From NCBI RefSeq assembly GCF_001591105.1, contig NZ_BCUD01000006.1:186001-250000 (forward strand): a DNA stretch of 64,000 nucleotides. The letters run 5' to 3'. Under the pieces are notes generated by a model, which saw only the letters and a program-made list of their open reading frames with translations, was not told the DNA's origin and made no database searches. Source of the DNA: Vibrio nereis NBRC 15637. GTDB lineage: Bacteria > Pseudomonadota > Gammaproteobacteria > Enterobacterales > Vibrionaceae. A program made the translations under genes and the position numbers. Positions 56,992 through 64,000 of this stretch are shown piece by piece. Numbering within the stretch: the first letter of the stretch is position 1; the number at the start of each line of letters is the position of its first letter.

Positions 56992-58452
56992 ATGAAACCC
57001 TCATTACAACTCAAGCTAGGACAGCAGTTAGCGATGACACCTCAACTGCAACAGGCAATTCGCTTGTTGCAACTGTCAACGCTAGATCTTCAACAAGAAA
57101 TTCAAGAAGCTTTGGATTCAAACCCACTCTTAGAAGTGGAAGAGGCAGGCGATGATGTTTCTCATACAGAAGATAAGTCTGGTAATGAGGAGAAAGAAAC
57201 CGCTGCTGAAAGCACAGAACCTGAAGTAAAAGACAGCTCAGACCTCATCGAGAAATCTGAGATTAGTTCCGAGCTCGAAATAGACACAACTTGGGATGAC
57301 GTTTACAGCGCAAATACCGGTAATACAGGACTGGCGCTCGACGACGATACGCCCGTCTATCAAGGCGAGACAACGCAAAGCCTTCATGATTACCTTATAT
57401 GGCAACTCGACCTCACTCCATTCAGTGAAACCGACCGTACCATCGCCCTTGCGCTCATTGACGCCATTGATGACTACGGTTATCTCACTATGTCTCTGCA
57501 AGATATATTAGAGAGCTTTGATCTGGAAGAGCTTGAAATTGAAGAGATAGAAGCCGTACGCAAGCGCATCCAACAGTTTGATCCATTAGGTGTGGCCTCA
57601 ATCAATCTACAGGATTGTCTACTACTTCAACTGGCCACCTACCCTGAAGATACCCCTTGGTTAAATGAAGCAAAGTTAGTGCTCACCAACCACATTGACC
57701 AATTGGGTAATCGAGATTACAAACTCATCATTAAAGAGACTAAGCTTAAAGAATCGGAGCTGCGTGACATACTTCAGTTAATTCAACAACTCGACCCTCG
57801 TCCAGGTAGCCGAATTGCGACTGAGCATGCTGAGTACGTTATTCCCGATGTCTCTGTCTTTAAAGAACATGGTAAGTGGGTAGTCACTATCAACCCAGAC
57901 TCAGTACCAAGACTCAAAGTCAATCAGCAGTATGCAGCTCTTGGTAAAGGTAACAGCGCGGACAGTCAGTACATCCGCAGCAATTTGCAAGAAGCAAAAT
58001 GGCTAATTAAGAGTTTAGAAAGTAGAAACGAGACGCTGCTCAAAGTTGCAAAGTGTATTGTTGAACATCAGAGAGATTTCTTCGAGTATGGAGAAGAGGC
58101 AATGAAGCCTATGGTGCTGAACGATGTCGCACTAGACGTTGATATGCACGAGTCCACAATCTCGAGGGTGACAACGCAAAAATACATGCACACACCTCGT
58201 GGTATTTTTGAACTCAAGTATTTCTTCTCCAGCCATGTAAATACGGATAATGGTGGAGAGTGTTCATCGACTGCAATCCGGGCTCTGATTAAAAAGCTCG
58301 TTGCCGCTGAAAACAGTGCGAAACCACTGAGCGATAGTAAGATTGCAGCTTTACTCGCTGATCAAGGGATTCAGGTCGCTAGACGAACAATAGCAAAATA
58401 CCGTGAATCGTTGGGCATCGCCTCTTCAAGTCAGCGCAAACGCCTGCTATAA
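56992..58452 (+). CDS. rpoN: RNA polymerase sigma-54 factor
   Basis: 486 aa. Region I is Gln-rich ([20 protein letters not shown]), an acidic region II follows (about 50-110), and the core-binding region contains [20 protein letters not shown] (in part). The RpoN box is [10 protein letters not shown], close to the canonical ARRTVAKYRE. In Vibrio it governs flagella, nitrogen and quorum-sensing small RNAs. Located in the conserved lptB-rpoN-hpf-ptsN-rapZ-npr order. Confidence 0.98.
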   Translation: MKPSLQLKLGQQLAMTPQLQQAIRLLQLSTLDLQQEIQEALDSNPLLEVEEAGDDVSHTEDKSGNEEKETAAESTEPEVKDSSDLIEKSEISSELEIDTTWDDVYSANTGNTGLALDDDTPVYQGETTQSLHDYLIWQLDLTPFSETDRTIALALIDAIDDYGYLTMSLQDILESFDLEELEIEEIEAVRKRIQQFDPLGVASINLQDCLLLQLATYPEDTPWLNEAKLVLTNHIDQLGNRDYKLIIKETKLKESELRDILQLIQQLDPRPGSRIATEHAEYVIPDVSVFKEHGKWVVTINPDSVPRLKVNQQYAALGKGNSADSQYIRSNLQEAKWLIKSLESRNETLLKVAKCIVEHQRDFFEYGEEAMKPMVLNDVALDVDMHESTISRVTTQKYMHTPRGIFELKYFFSSHVNTDNGGECSSTAIRALIKKLVAAENSAKPLSDSKIAALLADQGIQVARRTIAKYRESLGIASSSQRKRLL

Positions 58453-58477
58453 GGCATAAAACCGAGAAGGAAAGTCT

Positions 58478-58765
58478 ATGCAAATCAATATTAATGGCCA
58501 ACACGTTGATCTAACCGATTCAATGCAAGACTACGTAAACGAAAAGTTTCAAAAGCTTGAGCGTTTTTTTGACCATATAAACAATGTCCATGTTGTTTTA
58601 AAAGTTGAAAAACTAAATCAAATCGCAGAAGCTACCCTTCACGTCAACCAAGGCGAAATTCATGCTTCAGCTGATGATGAAAGCATGTACGCAGCTATCG
58701 ACTCCCTGGTCGATAAACTGGTTCGCCAGCTGAATAAGCATAAAGCCAAATTAAACACCCATTAA
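58478..58765 (+). CDS. hpf: Ribosome hibernation promoting factor, short form
   Basis: 95 aa, the same length as E. coli HPF (no C-terminal dimerisation domain, so it acts with Rmf to give 100S ribosomes). MQININGQHVDLTDSMQDYV, KFQKLERFFDHINNVHVVL, and HASADDESMYAAIDSLVDKL. Ends 4 bp before ptsN. Confidence 0.95.
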   Translation: MQININGQHVDLTDSMQDYVNEKFQKLERFFDHINNVHVVLKVEKLNQIAEATLHVNQGEIHASADDESMYAAIDSLVDKLVRQLNKHKAKLNTH

Positions 58766-58769
58766 AATC

Positions 58770-59216
58770 ATGCAACTTAGAGAAATCCTCTCACTGGACT
58801 GCACGAAAAGTGCAGTCCAGTGTACTAGTAAAAAGCGTGCCCTCGAAATGATTAGCGAGCTTGTGGCACAACACACCGGCCAAAGTTCAACTGAATTGTT
58901 TGAATGTATGCTTAGCCGCGAGAAAATGGGCAGTACTGGCATCGGAAATGGGATCGCCATTCCCCATGCTCGTATGCACTCCAGCGATAAAGCCATCGCG
59001 GTTCTTCTTCAGTGTGAGTCCCCTGTCGAATTTGACTCTATTGATAACAGACCTGTTGATTTGCTTTTTGCGTTACTGGTTCCCGACGAGCAATGTAAAG
59101 AGCACCTTAAAACTCTTTCAAGCATGGCTGAGCGCCTGAACAACAAACAAGTTTTGAAGCAGTTACGAAGTGCTCAGTCAGATAAAGAACTGTACGACAT
59201 CATGGTTAATCAATAA
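58770..59216 (+). CDS. ptsN: PtsN (EIIA-Ntr) of the nitrogen phosphotransferase system
   Basis: 148 aa. The phosphorylated His is in [19 protein letters not shown] and [17 protein letters not shown] are family segments. Regulates K+ uptake and other targets through its phosphorylation state. No Shine-Dalgarno is visible before the ATG, and hpf ends 4 bp upstream, so translation is probably coupled. A perfect 13-bp inverted repeat lies at codons 8-18. The stop overlaps the rapZ start. Confidence 0.95.
   Translation: MQLREILSLDCTKSAVQCTSKKRALEMISELVAQHTGQSSTELFECMLSREKMGSTGIGNGIAIPHARMHSSDKAIAVLLQCESPVEFDSIDNRPVDLLFALLVPDEQCKEHLKTLSSMAERLNNKQVLKQLRSAQSDKELYDIMVNQ
58792..58822 (+). repeat. Perfect 13-bp hairpin inside the 5' coding region of ptsN
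   Basis: CACTGGACTGCAC (58792-58804), loop GAAAA, GTGCAGTCCAGTG (58810-58822). The stem begins 22 nt after the A of the start codon. No T-run follows, so it is not a terminator. Confidence 0.9.
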
Positions 59217-60079
59217 TGCGTTTGATTGTAGTAAGTGGCCAATCTGGAGCAGGAAAAAGCGTCGCTCTGAGAGTACTGGAAGATTTAGGCTACTATTGTG
59301 TCGATAACCTCCCTGTCGACCTTCTGGAAGTATTCGTCAAATCTGTTCAGTCCAGCAAACAAAATGTTGCTGTGAGTATCGATATACGCAACCTCCCGCG
59401 AGAGCCCAACTTAGTCAAAGACATCCTGAGCAGGTTAAAGCAGGCGTCTGATGTAAGTGTTTTCTTTTTAGGTGCTACCAAAGATACCCTACTGAAGAGA
59501 TACAGTGAAACACGCCGAATTCACCCATTAACACTCAGCGAAAATCAGGTTTCTTTAGAACAAGCGATAGAAAAAGAGAGAAAAATACTCGAACCACTCA
59601 AAGAGCACGCTGACCTAGTTATCGACAGCAGTAACCAATCTTTGCATGATTTAAGCGAAACGGTACGCATGCGCGTTGAAGGCCGAGGTCGTAAAAACTT
59701 AGTCATGGTATTTCAATCGTTTGGTTTCAAATACGGCTTACCTAATGATGCGGATTTTGTCTTTGATGTACGCTTCCTGCCGAATCCACACTGGGAACCA
59801 GCTTTACGCCCGCTTACCGGTTTAGATGGCCCAATAAAGGCTTTCCTAGAAAGTCATCAAGATGTTTTAGAACTCAAGAAACAAATAGAGCAGTTTATTG
59901 AGAACTGGTTACCGCAGTTAGAAAAAAACAATCGAAGCTATTTAACCGTAGCGATTGGCTGCACTGGTGGTAAACATCGCTCGGTCTATTTGACCCAGCA
60001 AATTGCCGAACATTTTGCGGAAATGGGTCACCAAGTACAAATTCGTCACACATCCCTAGAGCAACACCACAAGGAGTAA
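59216..60079 (+). CDS. rapZ: RapZ, RNase adapter protein
   Basis: 287 aa. Walker A GQSGAGKS at the N-terminus, [21 protein letters not shown], and the C-terminal metabolite-binding [12 protein letters not shown]. In E. coli it binds GlcN6P and targets GlmZ RNA for RNase E, lowering glmS expression. Whether this species has GlmY/GlmZ-like RNAs cannot be told from the window. Overlaps ptsN and precedes npr by 3 bp. Confidence 0.97.
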   Translation: MRLIVVSGQSGAGKSVALRVLEDLGYYCVDNLPVDLLEVFVKSVQSSKQNVAVSIDIRNLPREPNLVKDILSRLKQASDVSVFFLGATKDTLLKRYSETRRIHPLTLSENQVSLEQAIEKERKILEPLKEHADLVIDSSNQSLHDLSETVRMRVEGRGRKNLVMVFQSFGFKYGLPNDADFVFDVRFLPNPHWEPALRPLTGLDGPIKAFLESHQDVLELKKQIEQFIENWLPQLEKNNRSYLTVAIGCTGGKHRSVYLTQQIAEHFAEMGHQVQIRHTSLEQHHKE

Positions 60080-60082
60080 ATA

Positions 60083-60361
60083 ATGCAGCAAGAGAGTCGA
60101 ACCGTCCTCATTCAAAATCGTCTAGGGCTTCATGCTCGTGCTGCTGTAAAACTCGTTGAACTGGCCCAATCATTTGATGCTGTGCTCACCATACAAAATG
60201 GCGAAGGAAAAGAAGCCACTGCAGACAGTGTGATGGGGTTGCTGATGCTGGAGTCTGCCCAAGGTGAATACGTCACCATTAGCGCAGAAGGTAGCGACTC
60301 TAGCCCTGCTCTCGAAGCGGTGTGTCACTTAATTGAAGACAAATTTGAAGAAGACGATTAA
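60083..60361 (+). CDS. npr: NPr, HPr-like phosphocarrier of the nitrogen PTS
   Basis: 92 aa. The active His lies in [15 protein letters not shown]; the conserved Ser region is [18 protein letters not shown] (in part). Passes phosphate from PtsP to PtsN. Last gene of the rpoN run. Confidence 0.96.
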   Translation: MQQESRTVLIQNRLGLHARAAVKLVELAQSFDAVLTIQNGEGKEATADSVMGLLMLESAQGEYVTISAEGSDSSPALEAVCHLIEDKFEEDD

Positions 60362-60470
60362 CCACCCAGTCCTGAATTAAATCCCCCTCCTTCATATTAA
60401 CTTATTAAATTAATCCTAAATTTAAGTTACTATGCAAAGTATTGTAAAAACATAGAGTCAGGGGGAAACA

Positions 60471-61826
60471 ATGGCAGAGCAAATCGAATTTGACCAAGCT
60501 CACCAAGCCCTCCAGGAAGTCACAGAAGCTCTAGAAAATGGTCGTTTTGTCCATGTCCGCCGTCAGCTGCAGGATATGGAGCCAGAAGATATTGCCCATC
60601 TATTAGAAGCCGCCCCTCGCAGAAGCCGTGAAGTTCTTTGGCAACTTACCGATCCAGAAGATTATGGTGAGATTCTTGATGAACTTAACGAAGACGTAAA
60701 AGATGCGTTAGTCTCCAAGATGCCTCCGGAGATGCTTGCGGAAGCCACTGAAGGTATGGATACCGATGATGTTGCTTACGTTTTACGTAGCTTGCCAGAT
60801 GACGTATCCAAAGAAGTGCTTTCTCAAATGGACAGCGCCGACCGTCTTCGCGTAGAAGCAGCTCTCGCTTATCCTGAAGATACTGCTGGTAGTATCATGA
60901 ACACCGACGTTGTCACTATTCGTGGTGATGTCGATGTTGATGTTGTCCTTCGTTACTTGCGTATGCGCGGAGAGCTACCAGAAGCTACTGATGCACTGTA
61001 CGTCATTGATGAAGAAAACCAATTGATTGGTGAGCTCTCAATTACAGCCTTGATCACCACTCAGCCAGACGTAAAAGTCGCAGAAGTCATGGAAGATACT
61101 GATGAAGCGATTGAAGTCACCATGAGCGATTCAGATGTGGCAAGTCTATTTGAGCGCCGTAATTGGGTGTCTGCGCCAGTTATCGACGAGAACAAGCACC
61201 TTGTTGGACGCATCACCATTGATGACGTGGTTGATATTATTCGCGAAGATGCCGAACACTCGATGATGAGCATGGCAGGTATGGATGATGATGAAGATAC
61301 CTTCGCACCCGTGGTAAAGTCAGCTCGAAAACGCAGTATCTGGCTTGGTGCAAATGTACTCGCCGCCCTTGCTGCTGCTTCTGTTTCCAACATGTTTGAA
61401 GCCACTTTAGATCAGATGGCAGCAATTGCAGTACTAATGACCATCGTACCTTCCATGGGTGGGGTTGCCGGTAACCAAACCGTTGCACTAGTTATACGGG
61501 GACTGGCTTTAGGCCACATTGGTGATGCCAACAAGCGCGAATTGCTGATGAAGGAAGCCGCTATTGGCTTGCTCAACGGCATAATGTGGGCGCTTATCAT
61601 TGGTGGAATTGTTGTCGCATGGAAAGGCAATTGGATGCTAGGCAGTATTATTTCTGCAGCCATGCTCACTAACTTATTGGTCGCTGGGATTGCAGGGGTA
61701 ACCATACCGATACTACTCAAGAAAATGAATATCGACCCTGCTTTAGCAGGTGGTATGGCTTTAACAACGGTTACCGATGTGATTGGCTTATCAGTATTCT
61801 TGGGCCTCGCAACGATTATGATTTAA
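60471..61826 (+). CDS. mgtE: Magnesium transporter MgtE
   Basis: 451 aa. N-terminal superhelical domain (about 1-135), two CBS domains (about 136-260: YPEDTAGSIMNTDVVTI, APVIDENKHLVGRITIDDVVDII, in part), then five C-terminal helices with MTIVPSMGGVAGNQTVALVIRGLALG (in part) forming the Mg2+ pore. The Asp-rich cytoplasmic domains sense Mg2+. Separated from npr by 109 bp with its own SD (AGGGGGA). Confidence 0.95.
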   Translation: MAEQIEFDQAHQALQEVTEALENGRFVHVRRQLQDMEPEDIAHLLEAAPRRSREVLWQLTDPEDYGEILDELNEDVKDALVSKMPPEMLAEATEGMDTDDVAYVLRSLPDDVSKEVLSQMDSADRLRVEAALAYPEDTAGSIMNTDVVTIRGDVDVDVVLRYLRMRGELPEATDALYVIDEENQLIGELSITALITTQPDVKVAEVMEDTDEAIEVTMSDSDVASLFERRNWVSAPVIDENKHLVGRITIDDVVDIIREDAEHSMMSMAGMDDDEDTFAPVVKSARKRSIWLGANVLAALAAASVSNMFEATLDQMAAIAVLMTIVPSMGGVAGNQTVALVIRGLALGHIGDANKRELLMKEAAIGLLNGIMWALIIGGIVVAWKGNWMLGSIISAAMLTNLLVAGIAGVTIPILLKKMNIDPALAGGMALTTVTDVIGLSVFLGLATIMI

Positions 61827-61846
61827 CGGTGTAGTCTATAAAAATA

Positions 61847-61876
61847 AAAAAGCGCAGCTGAAACGCTGCGCTTTTT
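61847..61876. terminator. Bidirectional terminator between mgtE and metH
   Basis: AAAAAGCGCAGC-TGAAAC-GCTGCGCTTTTT, perfect 12-bp arms with A/T runs on both sides. Confidence 0.92.
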
Positions 61877-61884
61877 GCTTTACG

Positions 61885-64000
61885 TTAACCGTTGATGTTC
61901 GGTCCTAGCCACTTCTCTGCTTCCAACATATCCCATTCTTTACGATCTGCGTAGCTTTCCACTTGATCCTGCTGGATCTGAGCGATCGCAAAATAACGAG
62001 AGTCAGGGTGAGAAAAATACCAACCCGAGACCGACGCGCCAGGGAACATCGCATAACTTGACGTGAGTGACATACCAATCGTCTCTTCAACCTTCATCAA
62101 CTCCCAAAGTGGGCCTTTCTCCGTATGCTCCGGACACGCAGGGTATCCTGGTGCAGGACGGATACCTTGATACTTTTCACGAATTAGCTCTGCATTCGAT
62201 AGGTTCTCTTCCGGTGCGTAACCCCAGATTTCCTTGCGAACGCGCTCGTGCAGGTACTCAGCGAAGGCCTCTGCCAAACGGTCTGCCACCGCCTGAATCA
62301 TAATCGCGTTGTAGTCATCGCCTTGCGCTTTATACTCATCGGCCAGCTCACGCTCGTTAATGCCACCCGTGACGGCAAATGCACCGATCCAATCTTTCTT
62401 ACCCGACTCTTTTGGCGCGATATAATCAGACAAACAGTAGTTGGAACCTTTTGGCTTCTCCGTTTGCTGACGTAGGTTGCACAGCACCTGAGCCACTTCC
62501 GTACGTGATTCATCAGTATACACTTCAATATCATCACCAATACTCGCCGCCGGGAACAGTGCGCACATCCCACGGGCTTTCATTAACCCCTCACGCTCAA
62601 CACGGTCAAGCAATTCGTTGGCATCCTTAAACAATCGCTGAGCTTCTTCTCCCACTTCCTCATGTTCAAAGATCTTTGGATACTTACCCACTAAGGACCA
62701 AGTCATAAAGAATGGCGTCCAGTCTATGTACTCACGCAAAGTGGCAATATCGAAATCATCAAATACATGCACACCAGGTTTAACAGGCACTGGAGGTGTA
62801 TAAGCGTCCCAATCAATAGCAACTTTGTTAGCACGTGCTTGTTCTAACGTTACTGGCTTAGTGCGCGGCTTCTTGCGGTTATGCTGGTCACGAACACGTA
62901 CGTAATCTTCATCGAGTTTTTCTACGAACGCAGGGCGCAGCTCATTGGAAAGCAATGAAGTACATACACCTACCGCACGTGAAGCGTTATTCACGTACAC
63001 CACTGGATGTTTATAGTTTTGCTCAATCTTAACGGCGGTATGGGCTTTGGATGTTGTTGCACCGCCAATAAGCAGCGGCAAATCAAAATCAAGGCGCTCC
63101 ATCTCTTTCGCAACATGAACCATTTCATCCAGCGAAGGGGTGATCAGTCCTGATAGGCCGATAATATCGACGTTCTCTTCTTTCGCGACTTTTAGGATCT
63201 GCTCACACGGCACCATAACCCCAAGATCAATGATCTCGTAGTTGTTACATTGCAAAACAACGCCAACAATATTTTTACCTATATCGTGGACATCGCCCTT
63301 CACCGTCGCAAGCAATATCTTACCGTTGGTGCTACCCGCTTGTTTCAGAGCATTGATATACGGTTCCAAATGAGCAACGGCTTGTTTCATAACGCGTGCT
63401 GACTTCACTACTTGAGGAAGGAACATCTTGCCTTCACCAAACAAATCCCCCACCACGTTCATGCCATCCATTAGTGGGCCTTCTATTACCTCAAGTGGTT
63501 TAGAAGCGTTAACACGCGCTTCCTCGGTATCTTCGATAATAAACTCGGTAATACCTTTGACCAGCGCATGCTCAAGACGTTTTTCAACTGGCCACGTACG
63601 CCATTCTAGGGCCGAAGCATCTTCTTCTTTGCCAACACCTTTGTTGGCGTATTCCGCCGCGATATCAAGTAGACGCTCTGTCCCATCTTCACGACGGTTA
63701 AGTACCACATCTTCTACTGCTTCACGTAGCTTCTCTGGTACGTTGTCGTAGACCTCAAGCTGACCTGCGTTAACAATCCCCATATCCATACCGTTTTTAA
63801 AGCAGTGGTAAAGGAAGACGGCGTGAATCGCTTCGCGCACATAGTTGTTACCGCGGAAAGAGAAAGAAACGTTAGAGACACCACCAGAAATCATCGCGTG
63901 TGGAAGGTCTCGTTTGATATCCGCTACCGCCTCAATAAAGTCCACCGCGTAGTTGTTGTGCTCTTCGATACCGGTCGCAACGGCAAAGATATTCGGGTCA
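61885..64000 (-). CDS. metH: Cobalamin-dependent methionine synthase, C-terminal part (5' end outside window)
   Basis: The frame stays open to the window edge; the first visible residues [18 protein letters not shown] match E. coli MetH inside its folate domain. Visible parts: end of the methyltetrahydrofolate domain ([23 protein letters not shown]), the B12-binding cap, [15 protein letters not shown] with the cobalt-ligand His (DxHxxG), [13 protein letters not shown], and the C-terminal SAM-binding activation domain ([15 protein letters not shown]). About 705 of an expected roughly 1220 residues are present; no frame break seen. Confidence 0.96.
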   Translation of the reverse strand, partial: DPNIFAVATGIEEHNNYAVDFIEAVADIKRDLPHAMISGGVSNVSFSFRGNNYVREAIHAVFLYHCFKNGMDMGIVNAGQLEVYDNVPEKLREAVEDVVLNRREDGTERLLDIAAEYANKGVGKEEDASALEWRTWPVEKRLEHALVKGITEFIIEDTEEARVNASKPLEVIEGPLMDGMNVVGDLFGEGKMFLPQVVKSARVMKQAVAHLEPYINALKQAGSTNGKILLATVKGDVHDIGKNIVGVVLQCNNYEIIDLGVMVPCEQILKVAKEENVDIIGLSGLITPSLDEMVHVAKEMERLDFDLPLLIGGATTSKAHTAVKIEQNYKHPVVYVNNASRAVGVCTSLLSNELRPAFVEKLDEDYVRVRDQHNRKKPRTKPVTLEQARANKVAIDWDAYTPPVPVKPGVHVFDDFDIATLREYIDWTPFFMTWSLVGKYPKIFEHEEVGEEAQRLFKDANELLDRVEREGLMKARGMCALFPAASIGDDIEVYTDESRTEVAQVLCNLRQQTEKPKGSNYCLSDYIAPKESGKKDWIGAFAVTGGINERELADEYKAQGDDYNAIMIQAVADRLAEAFAEYLHERVRKEIWGYAPEENLSNAELIREKYQGIRPAPGYPACPEHTEKGPLWELMKVEETIGMSLTSSYAMFPGASVSGWYFSHPDSRYFAIAQIQQDQVESYADRKEWDMLEAEKWLGPNING

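Overview
The window looks like chromosomal core genome of a Vibrionaceae bacterium, most likely a Vibrio. The evidence is gene order and protein similarity recalled from known families: glmS, pykF, argP/argO, epd-pgk-fba, tkt/metK, endA-rsmE-gshB-yqgE-ruvX, pilTU, yggS-proC-yggT-yggU-rdgB-hemW, trmB/mutY-yggX-mltC, murA-ibaG-mlaBCDEF, kdsDC-lptCAB-rpoN-hpf-ptsN-rapZ-npr, mgtE and metH. An IrgA/IrgB-type receptor and regulator pair is strongly Vibrio-like, as is heavy use of the leucine codon CTA in pykF, fba and metK. I saw no phage, insertion sequence, CRISPR array or defence island.

Layout. 1-5.4 kb: the 3' part of a TRAP transporter binding protein, then a ferrous-iron locus on the minus strand (feoA, an enlarged feoB, and a 54-aa Cys-rich partner), divergent from two small exported proteins, with Fur-like and FNR-like sites between. 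5.5-10.1 kb: a DeoR-type regulator and glmS (minus), then pykF. 10.1-14 kb: a SIMPL-domain protein, argP/argO, a YbaK-type deacylase and mscS. 14.4-18 kb: the epd-pgk-fba glycolytic cluster. 18.1-22.8 kb: irgA/irgB and a phosphatase-diacylglycerol kinase fusion. 22.9-26.4 kb: divergent tkt and metK with a MetJ operator and two PurR-like palindromes. 26.6-31.7 kb: a DUF2189 membrane protein, sprT, endA, rsmE, gshB, yqgE and ruvX. 31.7-43.9 kb: pilU/pilT, the yggS-to-hemW run, an AlkA-family glycosylase, glsB, trmB, mutY, yggX and mltC. 44.0-45.8 kb: two tRNA operons holding nine intact tRNAs (Phe, Thr, Asn) and one decayed tRNA-Asn. 45.8-52.4 kb: a lipoprotein serine hydrolase, a PlsC-type acyltransferase, murA, ibaG and mlaFEDCB. 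52.6-61.8 kb: a Na/Ca exchanger, Kdo synthesis, LPS transport, sigma-54 and nitrogen-PTS genes, and mgtE. 61.9 kb to the end: the 3' part of metH.

How the genes connect. Envelope building is the main theme: GlmS (amino sugar), MurA (peptidoglycan), KdsD/KdsC (Kdo), LptC/A/B (LPS export) and Mla (outer-membrane lipid asymmetry). RapZ, which controls glmS through small RNAs in enterobacteria, is 50 kb from glmS. Here glmS also sits directly after a DeoR-type gene. The iron theme is carried by feo, irgA/irgB and yggX. The carbon theme is carried by pykF, epd-pgk-fba and tkt.

I did not find a clearly new system. The most unusual signals are: a perfect 13-bp hairpin inside the start of ptsN, which lacks a visible Shine-Dalgarno sequence; the enlarged FeoB with a Cys-rich partner, divergent from two exported proteins whose mature forms should both begin with His; the tRNA array, with a compensated tRNA-Phe variant, a tRNA pseudogene and hairpin spacers; and PurR-like palindromes at central-carbon genes. 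Start sites moved from the longest open frame are explained in the entries.
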